A stretch of DNA of 64,000 nt from Cristatella mucedo (Eukaryota > Bryozoa > Phylactolaemata > Cristatellidae), in the NCBI GenBank assembly GCA_009760855.2, contig WPIO01000002.1, forward strand, positions 2,639,001 through 2,703,000, read 5' to 3'. Below the pieces are notes generated by a model. It saw nothing but the letters and a program-made list of their open reading frames with translations. It ran no database searches and was not told the origin of the DNA. Shown here piece by piece: positions 23,483-34,544 of the stretch. Both the position numbers and the translations under genes were made by a program. Numbering within the stretch: the stretch's first letter is position 1; each line of letters starts with the position of its first letter.

Positions 23483-23504
23483 TCCTGCTCCTGCTCCTGC
23501 TCTC
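23366..23504. repeat. (GCTCCT)n hexanucleotide repeat with TTTATG spacers
   Basis: Runs of GCTCCT are broken at three points by 'TTTATGCT'. This gives a higher-order pattern of about four units plus a spacer in the first half and a pure run at the end. Proline-alanine and leucine-rich frames here are artefacts. Confidence 0.9.
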
Positions 23505-25424
23505 GAATAGGTTAACAGGAGCGTATTGATATCTTGGTGAGTCCCTTGAGGTCAAGATTTAGCTCCACTACTAAATCTTCGCTGAGCCTTTATATGTGGA
23601 GCATTAAAGTTTCCCATTGTCTTAGCAGTGTTGACACTCTGCTCATTACGATGATGAGAACCCAAGAACATAAACATCAGCTGAAAATATTAGGAAACAA
23701 TGGCAGTAATGCATTAGCGTCTCTGCAGGTTGCTTGGCCGTGCCTGATATTGACACCAACATCTGAGACGAAATGGATGTTATCAAAGTTCACTAAAATG
23801 AAACGTCTGCACGGAGCACTTTAAGTGACTACCATTAGGAAGCATAACCGGAAACGCCGCAGAAGAAAGCAAATATTGGAGTCAAAGTCACTTAAGTCGA
23901 TTGAAAATTAGAAAACCGCACCCGAACCTCTTATTAATATCAGGAGCATGTTACGACTCCACAGAAAGACACTACAGCTATGCACGGCAGGGAAATAAAT
24001 ATCATAACAAACCTTCCAAGTGGAACAAATGTTCCATTTCGTCATTCATTTGCTGAAAAGTCTCACCTTTAATCGCCTCGATAAATAATCTCTCAGTTAA
24101 TTCGAATCGGCGTTAATCTAAATTCATGGTGAATCTCCTATCTTCCTCGAGAAAATCAATCGCAGGGTATAGTGCTACTGTTTGGGTAGCCTTAATGAAA
24201 CGTCTAGCGTCTCAAGCAACTTCTCGCTAGGATCTGAGTAAATAACGGCAGCTGAGATTTTCTAGGATCAATTCTGAGATTCGTTCCTCTGGTGTCATTT
24301 GAAACTGCACTTCTTGTATGCTCAATGACGACGAGGCCTCTAGGGATTGGTTACACAAGTAACTTCAAACATCAAATTACTTTGAATAGTGGCCCCTTCT
24401 GATTAACATGCCAGAAGAATGAACCAACACAACAGCCGAAGAAAGAACCTCTACGCATGAGTTATGCTTGAGCCATACCTGCTTCGGATATTTTGGAATC
24501 GTGAAAAGCGTCCTGAGATTATTGGCAACGGCCCAACGGCTTCTACAGCTGTGTATTTGCGAAGGGCAAACGATGTATTCTGATGAGATTGTAATTCTGT
24601 CCCTCAAACTCACCAATGGATTGCTGTGAGATCAGCGATATTTAAACTCAATCCTGAAACTATTGCCAGGAATTTCCGAAGAATTTAAGCGAAGCCACTC
24701 GCATATCAGACTAAAGCAGCGTCGCCTTGCTGGTAGAATAGATTTATATAGAATAGAATATATTTAATAAGACCTAAATTATTTCTGTCTCTGATCAATC
24801 CAAGTATACGACTGTATTCTCGAATTAAATTCGGTTTTAAAGTCTGGTGCTTGTTTACTGCGATTGCTTTAGAGGTCGAGTGCAATTGTAACGAAATATT
24901 TCTTATTTTATAATAGAACTTTATCCTTTTGTAAGCACTTTTCTATGGTTTTACTAGCATTTGAGATACAAATATTTAACTTGCGTGCTGCTTTCGTTGA
25001 GTCTATTTAGATGAGGGAAGTTGTTTTTTTGCTTCGCACAAAAATCGATTATTTCATTAAGTGAGGGGTATTTGGTTTGTATGTATGTATTTTTACTTAT
25101 TCCAACCAGGCTCAGTGTAATTCGCTTCCAGGAAGCTTCGTGTGGCTACAGCGTGAGTTACTTGAGCTTCCTTTGGAATAAGTGCTCGCTTCGTACCTTG
25201 TCATCTTGTGTGATAATGACCGAGGTTAGCGCCTTCAGTTTCTTACATGTCTGGTTCATGTGCTCTACGATAAAGGAAGCGAATCGTACCACGACATGTA
25301 ATTAGTACGCCTTTAAGGCTGTGTACGTTTCTGCATGGTAAAAAGACATCTATTTACATCTCTCCTTTCTGCTTGAAAAAGTGAGCTTTTTGCTCTATAT
25401 ACATTTGCCGTTGGGAGGCCCATT
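23505..25424. other. No recognised feature
   Basis: About 1.9 kb of intergenic sequence with frames up to 96 codons on either strand. No domain, shared repeat or splice-bounded conserved segment was found. Confidence 0.4.
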
Positions 25425-25590
25425 CATGCTCCAAACGCCAGAGTTAATATCGGAGCAATGAGGTCACCGTAAATATCTAGTGGTGGTTCTGATTTTGTTG
25501 TTTGCGGTTTCTTTAGACTTTCATTGTTTGGCTCGTTGAGCGTCGATTGTACTCCCGTAGGCATTCCATGCTTTCGAAGGTGATCGAATT
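25425..25590 (-). pseudogene. Conserved peptide segment, copy 1 (unrecognised)
   Basis: The reverse strand reads 'LRKHGMPTGVQSTLNEPNN' then 'PPLDIYGDLIAPILTLAFGA' and a stop. A second copy at 28277-28440 encodes a similar peptide with the same ending ('SDLIAPILT'). The two differ by many substitutions, yet the frame is largely kept once the second copy is read in its best frame. Here it directly follows a LINE-B reverse transcriptase fragment ('TELLLIGHAQRMA'), so it may be part of a related LINE or a fused foreign exon. Confidence 0.45.
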
Positions 25591-26255
25591 CTTCTAGACC
25601 AGCCATACGCTGGGCGTGTCCTATCAGTAGCAGTTCAGTTTTTATCGCTGTTAATTTTGGGTAAATTTTTCGATATCTAGGATCGAATGTCTGCAAGGCA
25701 AGCATTCAGTGTATCAGTCGCGGCAGTAGATTCTGAGGGTTTAAATGACAAATAGAGCTGAGTATCATCAGCATACACGTGATAACCGATTCCATCGGCC
25801 TCAATAACTTTTCGCAGATATCGAGGATAAATGGAGAACAAGGAAAGACTGTGGACAGACCCTTATGGAACGTCACAAGTGACGAGACTGGTAGATGATA
25901 CCTAAACCCCACACGACACGGATTTTAACGCGACCTGACAAGTATAATTTGAACATCTGATTGTTGTTCTCAATTTTTCAAGTAGGATGTCATTATTACT
26001 AGTTCCAAATCTTATTGATTCAGCAGCGCTAGGGCAGTGACTTTCCAGTTATCGTTTTTGCATAGGATGCCGTTGGTTACACGGAGGAGAGCAGTTTCAG
26101 TAGAGTGGTGTTGCTTGGATCTCTACCTGAATTTACCGGATATTTTTTTATTTTCAACGTGTGCCACAAGCTGATTAGCTATAATATTTAAGGAGTTTTT
26201 GATAAATAATGAAAAAGGGAAACTTGGCAATAGTTTGCTTGGACCTCCTAATATA
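25591..26255 (-). mobile_element. LINE-B-like reverse transcriptase fragment, frameshifted
   Basis: Reverse-strand sequence matches the 7600-8230 copy. It has '..STETALLRVTNGIL', 'VTALALL', the 'YADDTQLYLSFKPSEST' catalytic block near 25720-25780, and 'TELLLIGHAQRMA'. Several frameshifts and stops break it. The region between the two Asp blocks is shortened. Confidence 0.8.
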
Positions 26256-26267
26256 ATCCAGGCGTAA

Positions 26268-26995
26268 TAAGTAATAATAATAATGATAATAATTCACTTG
26301 ATAAAGCGCCCTCAGAGAACTTAATCTCTCTCTAGGCGCTTTACATTTGCTGTAAAGTGAAATACAATTGAATGGTAAGTAAAATCATGCTTGAAAAAAC
26401 AAACGAAATGAATAATATGGGTAGGGGTGACATGTACAGGGTCAGCATGCAAATGTGGTTAGTGGCAGCATGCACAGTGTCAGCACGCATAAGCACATCA
26501 AGGACGAATCACAGGGACCCACTAAATGCTGTCCTAAATAGGTGTGTTTTTAGGTTCCTTTTAAATGTGGTCAGGTCAGGGGATGTTCTGACGCAGGTCG
26601 GGAGGGAGTTCCAGGCTTTGGGAGCATATAAACTAAATGCACGGTCTCCAAAGGATTTAAGGTTTGTATGAGGTATTTGTAGACTGTTGGATTCCGAAAA
26701 GCGGGTGGTACGATGCTTGGCCTGATGGGGTAGTATATCTGACAGATAGGCTGGAGCCATAGAATGAAGGGACCTAAAAGTGAGTGACAAAACCTTGAAG
26801 TCAATCCGTTGCTTGACTGGTAGCCAGTGCAGGTCGGCGAGAAGTGGAGTAATGTGGCAACTGCGACGCTCATGACAGACAAGGCTAGCTGCAGACTTTT
26901 GCACCAGCTGCAATCGCCTGATCGCACATGCTGGTAGGCCAGTAAGCAGTGAGTTGCAGAAGTCGAGACGGTATGTCACGAATGCATGAGTATCG
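26268..26995 (-). mobile_element. LINE-A copy, 5'-truncated
   Basis: The plus strand opens with AATAATAATAATGATAATAATT and the complement of the LINE-A hairpin. The reverse-strand frame (26979-26509) stays open for 156 codons: 'YRLDFCNSLLTGLPACAIRR', 'LLADLHWLPVKQRIDFKVLS', 'RAFSLYAPKAWNSLPTCVRT' and 'FKRNLKTHLFRTAFSGSL'. It is nearly identical to 31210-31690, so it is young. It lies immediately downstream of the LINE-B-like fragment, with both on the minus strand. Confidence 0.88.
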
Positions 26996-28276
26996 GTCTA
27001 ATGACGGCCGACTTGAAGGACTTGAGTGCAATTCCGTTATCAGGAGAAGCATTAAAATTCTCACTTATGGCGTAGCGCTATCCAAATCCGACTGTTTTTC
27101 AGTCTTGAGGAGTTCACACAAGAAATAAGACGAAATGTTGAACATTACTGAAAGTATATATAGATTTAAGCAACAGCACCGGAGTGAGTGCACAGATGAG
27201 CAGGTAATGCTTGTTATAGACTGAAATGCAGAATTTCAGCATCTGAAGAAAATCCTCATTATTTCGGAAAAACCTTATATTAATTGTGTCAATCGATGCT
27301 CACTATTGGGGCTGGGTAGATCCAAATCTTGATGACTGTGTCCATTCTTGGCTTCATGCTTTACTTCCAAAATACTGATGAGTTATAACACGTAACAAAT
27401 TATTTGAATAAAGTATGAACTTTTACCTAATTTGAGACTGCACTGCTAACATAGTTTACAATGACATCCGACATTAGGCTTGACTTATCTTGGCACTTGT
27501 TGCTTTGTGCAATCACAGTTCGGCCGCCTCCTTCGTTGGAGAGGCCACGCATTGCTGACAATTAAGTTCCGTGTAGAACTCGGGAATTAAATGACCCGAC
27601 CAGAAGTTCGTCACTGCAGAAGTATTACTTAGTGAGTGGTATAGCCATTGCATCCGTTGAGTTACCGTGGAGCTAAAAGAGAGTGGAAATAATGTTTGCA
27701 ACAAAACTGAAGTGAATTCAAAAATGGCAATTCCCAACCTCAAAAAAATTATACACTCAACAGTTCTTCGAAAAATGACTCGCTTTCATAGTGGTAGTCT
27801 AGGAAGAAATTCAGTTTTATCAAACGGCGGAGCAATGAGAATGGGCTTCTCCCGTACATCAGCCCCCAGCAGTTCGTCTGTGCGATACGCGTTCTCCGTG
27901 AAGATTCAGAGGATGGCAACAAAGGCAACATGCAAAATAGACAGTATATATAAACATGAATGTTAAGCATGCCTGCTATTTGAAACAATTAGGAGTTACC
28001 GCATTTCGTTTTGACAGCAGTGAAGTACTCTAAACTTAGCAAACACTGAGGCTTGATTAGAGCGGTGGGCTCATTAATTTAAGCATCACACCAAGCACAC
28101 AAGTCGGTTGCTGACGACTTCAGGACATACCTTGCTTCAACGTAGAACCCGAGCTGATCTTTTTTAGAAAGCTAGTACCAGCTGTTATTGATAGTACGTC
28201 TACTCGGATCTTCATGTTCTGCTTTTCTAGTGCATCTGAAATTAATTAATCGACATTTGACGTAGGGAAGACCTAA
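26996..28276. other. No recognised feature
   Basis: Intergenic sequence; frames of 99 and 79 codons overlap on opposite strands near 27667-27990. No family motif. Confidence 0.4.
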
Positions 28277-28440
28277 CTATTCTCCAAAGGCTACTGGAGT
28301 CAATATCGGAGCGATGAGGTCACTGTAGTGATCTAGTGCTGAGTCTGATTTTGGTGTTTGGTGTTTCTTTTGACTCTCTTTGTTTGGCTCGTTCCGCATT
28401 GATTGGACTACCTCTGGCAGTCCATGCGTTCGAAGTGCCA
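28277..28440 (-). pseudogene. Conserved peptide segment, copy 2 (unrecognised)
   Basis: The reverse strand reads 'RTHGLPEVVQSMRNEPNKES' then 'DHYSDLIAPILTPVAFGE' and a stop (28277-28279), parallel to copy 1 at 25425-25590. The nucleotide match also runs past the coding frame ('AGTCAATATCGGAGCGATGAGGTCAC'). No reverse transcriptase sequence precedes it here, so the segment exists apart from LINE-B. Confidence 0.45.
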
Positions 28441-31026
28441 TTGGTTAATGAGCGACAGACGCGTGGATATAAAATCACTCACACATGTGGACCACTGCCA
28501 TCACGCCCTTGCCGGCACCACTATGCGAGCACTTAAGATTATTCATCAAACTTGTAAGATACTCAGTCGCCTCATTAAACGTTTCCTCTACGTCACATTG
28601 CTCGTCTCCATTTTCTGCAATCTGAAATAAAATAGCCGTTGGAAAAACTCTACGTACTCAAAACTTCCTGGGAATTTTAAATAATTAATTCGACATGATT
28701 ACAGAAATATTCAAAGAAGCTCACTTACAGATCAGTTTCGTCAGCAGCAGCACGAGAAGAACACAACTACTCACTACTGTGAACCGGGTACTCAGCTTCT
28801 GTATCCATGTCGGCGTTCACAACTCTATGTAATAACAATAAAATGAATGTCACTACAAATAAAAGCGAGCACGCAAAACGAAGTTACTGCATGCTGCGGA
28901 AGGAAAATTAATGGAATTCATAGCGTAACATATTTGTCAAACAAAACTGAACCCCTTAAGTTCTTTTATGTCTCAATGGCAATGATTCGCATGTTTGAAT
29001 ACCGCCTAACATTAAAAAAATAAAGAAATCAAGTGTATGTGTTGGAGCTGATGCTGCTTACGACGTTCGTTATTCTTTTTTTTCGTTAGAATCCGGATCT
29101 AGGGCCAATTATTATAAAACGTAGTCACGATCCTAATATTATGAAACTTCTATTGCGCCTTACGAGAACTGAATCTCTTCCCGTGGTGGTTGACAAGTGA
29201 CTATTCACTGTGCAACTCTCCCGTATCGACGTCTGCTTTTGCTGGCGCTTCTTCTACCTGCTTGTTTCTGTTTGTTTTCGTTGCAGAATGCATCGCAGAC
29301 CTGTTCTATTTGCGTTTCTTTGATATGTGATATGCATGTGTTCTACTCAAGTCTATGGTAACATCGTGGGGTTGGAGGACGGGTTGGGGGCCTCGATAAA
29401 GCCGTGGAGCGATTTGTCATCTCGGACGCAATATATGGCCCTCAAATTACCGTTACGGTTTTGTATTCCTTTTGCATTGTCTCCACGACGTTGCTCTGGC
29501 CCAGACAGTGCTGTCAGATGCGGTGGCAGCTGTTGCGTAGTCTTTGCATACTTAAACCGTCCTACCAGCACAGAGAGCAACCAACTAGCCCTAACGCTGG
29601 GCTTCGCCAGCTTGGTCGGTATCTTGGCCGAGCGAATTGATTGGCTGCTCGAGAGAGCCTGAGAGAGGCTTGCAACGCCACTGGCCCACCTCGAGACTGA
29701 CGGCGGCTACTGACTTCCGAACGATCGCTTGTGTCCCCGGGACGAAGTCACTAGGCAACGCACTGGTCGTCTTCGTAACTTGTACTGTGCGCTTGATTTT
29801 GATTTTGTTCTGAGCTCGTTTCAGGAAGGGCAGAGCTGACATTACGAAGCTCGTCTGCCAACAGCGACGATATGATTACATCAAGGGTACATCAGATACG
29901 ACACGATATCAAGAGAAACTAACCAAGGTCTATCCTAAAATCGCACTCACGCCTATCTATCTGGGGTATAAAGTGGACTTAGGAAGATTGCCAGCTGAGA
30001 TGCTGAGAAATAACACTGCGACTGCTAGGCCGAGTCTGGGGGCGTGGCATTTCTTAAGAAACCTTGCAGCAGTTGCAATGCGCAGGCACGCACTTGGGGT
30101 AGCTCACAGAGGATAAGAAACCTGACAAGAGCTTCAACTATACAATTACCGGCTCTAGCTTGAAGTCTGCTCTCGCTTCACTCACCGTACTCGGTACTGC
30201 GAGTGTTCGGCTACTTCCTGCCTTTCTACTGTTATACGGCAATGTTTTCTTTTGGCAGCTCCGTACAATCTGAAGGTATTCAATGTAGCTTTGCATTCGA
30301 TTTCCTTCGAAGTTTATTTATTTAGCTTGTTCTAAGAGTGGTCGGCACGGCTTCTCTGTAGGGTTTCGAGCAAAGGATATCTCAGTCAGCCAAGCGAGCA
30401 ACGTTTACCGCCTCCACTCACAACGATCGACCCATATCGGAGTACTTGCTGGCTGCTGAGGGAACGGCAGCTCACTACAAGTGAGCTTAAGGCTGCATTT
30501 AACAGCGCCTCGGGGCTTCGGACAGTCCTCCTCGGCATTGGTTAGTCTCGGCCGGTCCAAACGGCCACGTAAATCGAACCCACTGGACGCGAGCATCTTG
30601 ACGCGCAGGATCCTCGGCTAGGTCAAGCTGCTTCCGCCGCGCTGTTCTTTTGCAGAGTGCGGATCTCAATTAGCCTAATTGCCCATCTTTTGTAGCCATT
30701 TAACATGCGTGGAATGGTACCGAAAGATTCAAGACCGATACGGCGACCGTGCTTGCTAGCTCTCAATTAAGCCAAGCAGCATTGACATTTCCGCATTTCT
30801 GGAGGTGATATCCTTAGGCCACAAGCAGAAGTGACGTTGACTTGCCAGACAACCGCGGATTGAAGTAATATTTTTGGTGTCATCGTGCGACAGTCCTTAC
30901 TAGGCTTGAATGCATCTGGTGCCACAGCTTCTAGTTTCTCTTACCATTACAGGCCCTTTGGGTTGCAGCGCCGTCTTTGAGTAATGGAGCTTTATTAGGA
31001 CTAGTTGTTTAGTCGTGGCAGCAGAG
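28441..31026. other. No recognised feature
   Basis: About 2.6 kb of intergenic sequence. Frames up to 111 codons (29327-29662, plus) overlap antisense frames and show no domain. No shared repeat was noticed. Confidence 0.4.
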
Positions 31027-31041
31027 ATTGATTGCATTGGC

Positions 31042-31921
31042 TCTGCCAGCATATCTCCAGTTGAATCAGCTCGAAATCTAGGTGTCATATTCCGAAGCGA
31101 CCTCTCGTTAGACGACCATATCAGCTCCACAGTCAAATCCGCCTATTTTCAGCTTCATAACATTGCTAAAATTCGGGCTTGTTTAGATAAAGATACCACA
31201 TCTAAGTTGGTCCATGCATTCGTGACATCCCGTCTCGACTTCTGCAACTCACTGCTTACTGGCCTACCAGCATGTGCGATCAGGCGATTGCAGCTGGTGC
31301 AAAACTCGGCAGCTAGACTTGTCTGTCGTGAGCGTCGCAGTTGCCACATTACTCCACTTCTCGCCGACCTGCACTGGCTACCGGTCAAGCAACGGATTGA
31401 CTTCAAGGTTTTGTCGCTCACTTTTAGGTCCCTTCATTCTATGGCTCCAGCCTATCTTTCAGATATACTACCCCATCAGGCCAAGCATCGTACCACCCGC
31501 TTTTCGGAATCCAACAGTCTACCAATACCTCGTACAAACCTTAAATCCTTTGGAGACCGTGCATTTAGTTCGTATGCTCCCGCAGCCCGGAACTCCCTCC
31601 CGACCTGCGTCAGAACATCCCCTGACCTGACCACATTTAAAAGGAACCTAAAAACACACCTATTTAGGACAGCATTTAGTGGGTCCCTGTGATTCGTCCT
31701 CGATGTGCTTATGCGTGCTGACACTGTGCATGCTGCCACTAACCACATTCGCATGCTGACACTGTGCATGTCACCCCTAACCATATTATTCGTTTTGTTT
31801 GTTTTTCAAGCATGATTTTACTTACCATTCAATTGCATTTCACTTTGCAGCAAATGTAAAGCGCCTAGAGAGAGATTAAGTTCTCTGAGGGCGCTTTATC
31901 AAGTGAATTATTATTATTATT
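31042..31921 (+). mobile_element. LINE-A, youngest copy, with 15-bp target duplication
   Basis: A 5'-truncated insertion is bounded by a perfect 15-bp direct repeat, ATTGATTGCATTGGC, at 31027-31041 and 31922-31936. The frame is open from the truncation point to 31692: 'SARNLGVIFRSDLSLDDHIS', 'KIRACLDKDTTSKLVHAF', 'TSRLDFCNSLLTGLPACAIR', 'LADLHWLPVKQRIDFKVL', 'FGDRAFSSYAPAARNSLPTC' and 'FKRNLKTHLFRTAFSGSL'. This is the C-terminal end of a CR1/L2-like ORF2. The 3' UTR holds an imperfect hairpin (AAAGCGCCTAGAGAGA / TTCTCTGAGGGCGCTTT, about 31858-31898) and the ATT tail. Confidence 0.93.
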
Positions 31922-31936
31922 ATTGATTGCATTGGC

Positions 31937-33875
31937 CGACGACGTAGTCACGGTCTGTCAAGTGCATACTTCGGTACAATTTGCATTCACAAGCAATGCT
32001 TGCTGCTCAGTTAAACCAGCTGATTGGTCCTCCGGATGGCCGAGCTCGACACAGAGGCGAAAGGCTCACGAGAGCATCCAATCTGCCCTTGACATCAGTG
32101 TACTCTGGTGCCTCTAGTCACCGTTGAGACTGCAGTAGTGCCACTGCAGTGTCAGGCTGGATATTAGTCCTAATCAGCACAATTGTGTACAGCATAAGGT
32201 TGAATGATTACATTTCATTTTTTTTAAATAAATCGATCTCAAAAAGTACATTCATGGTGATGTCTTCACTTCATCACAATCACCACCTTCCGAATTAGCT
32301 TTACATTCGTTAGTCAGCGATGCCTCGTTGGGCTGGTCAGAACTGATGAGGAAGCTGGGCGACCTAGGTAATGGGCAGCAAATCCAAGTTGAATGAACGC
32401 TCGTCGGAGCTGGGGAGTCGTTCGTCTAACAATTCGTAGATATTGCTAGATGCTAGATCCCTAGACACGTCGTGAAGAGATCGAAGCTCTTATCCAGATC
32501 TCCGAAGACATCGTTGACAATGGCACCTGCATACTGATCGAGGTTATCGATAGCAGCTATCGTGATGCACATGGGGCTGGTGACTAGGTTTACAGATCCT
32601 TCGATTCCCGATTCGAATACCGCTCTCAGATTAACTTTGCCTTGATTATTGCGTACCCAATTCGATGGTTTTCAGTAACTACTAGAATTACTTACCTAGA
32701 GACAATAAACTGTAAGGTAAAGTCAAATATGCATCGTCAGGTCATGGATCGGCTTAACGGTTCTCGCATTGACTACAGCCATATAAACTTGAACTATTCC
32801 TATAGTAAACTGAAACACTGCCGATGGCTGCATAAATACTGAATGGATATCGGTACTACCCCTCTGATCGCTAAGGGCATATTAGTTAGTGTTTGGTGTA
32901 AAAAAAAACTCATGCTTGGTAGTAGAGTAGGGAGCATGCCAGCCAGGTAGACCTAGTAGCTAATAGATAGCACAGTCCAGCCAACTACTTAACCTAATGA
33001 GCAAGCAAAGGACAACACCAAAATAAAATCCAAGTGAGCTCATCGCTTTTTCAGATCTGTTCAGTGTCCTGTTTTACGAGTAGAATGATCTGGGATTGGC
33101 CTCCGTTCTCACAAGGAAACTTATCAAGCACTAAAAAAGAAAACAAAATGGGTGCAGTATCCATAAGCCTAAGATGAAGACAAAAATGCATATAAATTAT
33201 TTGTTACGTCTACCAACTTGAATCCTATAGCAGTAATTCTACAACAGAGAGTAGTCGAAGGAACGCCAGGTGCTGCCTGGGTTTGGCAACTGCTAGGCAA
33301 CGTTGCGAGCCGAATGTGCCATCAAGCGTATGCAGCAAGAATGCCTGTAGCCATTTCTTTAATCCCTACTTGGGTGCGGTCCACGCACTGCCCGAATACT
33401 GTTACATTACTCTCCGACAACACAATGAGACAACATTCGGCTTTTGCGGCATCTGAGTGCCAAAAAGGGCCCTTTTGCTCGGTGCCTCAAGAAAAACAAC
33501 CGTCAGCTTTTGTAGCTAGGAACGTGGAGCAAGCACAGAGGCACAATAGGTCGATGCCTTCCACAACAGAGGGCAGTGGCGGGCTTTACTACTAGCCCAC
33601 GGGGTCAGAGAGGCAACTGCTTGGCACTGAGCACTACGTCGCCAGGGTGCAAAGACCTGCAGGTGAATGCAGTTGATTCACGTTGATCGAGGCAAGGGGT
33701 CGATGCAAGGCTTTACCGAAAAAGGTAGGGCAGACACGCCCGTGCCTGGGCTAAAACTCTTCAATGTCCTTGAGTATAGTACTATTAACTCACGTCTTAA
33801 ACACTAAAGAACTGGCCTGGAGTAAAGAATACCATCATAACCATTTCCACAGGCAAAACCAGAAACAAGGCTGCA
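31937..33875. other. No recognised feature
   Basis: Intergenic sequence between the LINE-A insertion and an AC microsatellite. Frames up to 125 codons (33218-33595, plus) lack any domain signature. Confidence 0.4.
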
Positions 33876-33876
33876 C

Positions 33877-33935
<59 letters not shown>

Positions 33936-33964
33936 TGCATGCATGCGCGCGCACACAAACACAC
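33876..33964. repeat. (AC)n microsatellite with CG-rich interruptions
   Basis: AC repeats, with GCGCGCGC runs inside and a short GTGTGCATGCATGCGCGCGC block near the end. Confidence 0.95.
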
Positions 33965-34112
33965 ATTAATTGCATCATTGTTCCTCGAGAAAAACACAAG
34001 CACATCGTACATGCTACTGACATAATAGTCAGGCAAAGGCCAAGTTTTAATTACGACGAACCTGTGTGCCTAAACAGTCAGACGAGCAGATTGCTCGTGC
34101 GCATACTACGAG

Positions 34113-34118
34113 TTTATT
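34113..34118 (-). terminator. Candidate polyadenylation signal of NEDD1
   Basis: TTTATT on the plus strand is AATAAA on the reverse strand, about 430 bp past the NEDD1 stop. It is the nearest canonical hexamer that I noticed. It is a single hexamer, so support is weak. Confidence 0.35.
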
Positions 34119-34544
34119 GCACATATCCTCCCTCGTGCACCCAAGTGAGAAGGTGCACGACAAGGCGTGCTTTCTTCGAGACTGGAGTTCGGTGAAGATG
34201 CAGAACACAGCAGCCGCACGCACTCATCCTATTGCAAGTAAAAGTAACAGCCGGGACTTTTGCCATGGGCAAAAGCAATCTCCTGGCAGCCATCGCTCGT
34301 TCGATTGGTTCAGATTTCGGTGTTTACTGCAGCAGTACCTAGCGAAGGTGACGAGCGCCAGCCTCCGGGCCTCCAGGCACTGTCAAACGAACATATAAGG
34401 CATCGCCTCAGGGCTGGAAGGGGCGAGTGCTGTGGGTCACGGCATCACGGCACGACGGCGAGGTAGAGCTCGAAGCAGCGACAAAGCGCCTCAAAGCTTC
34501 GCTAGAAGAGCCACTCCTGGAGAGAAAGAAAGACAAGTAGCCTC

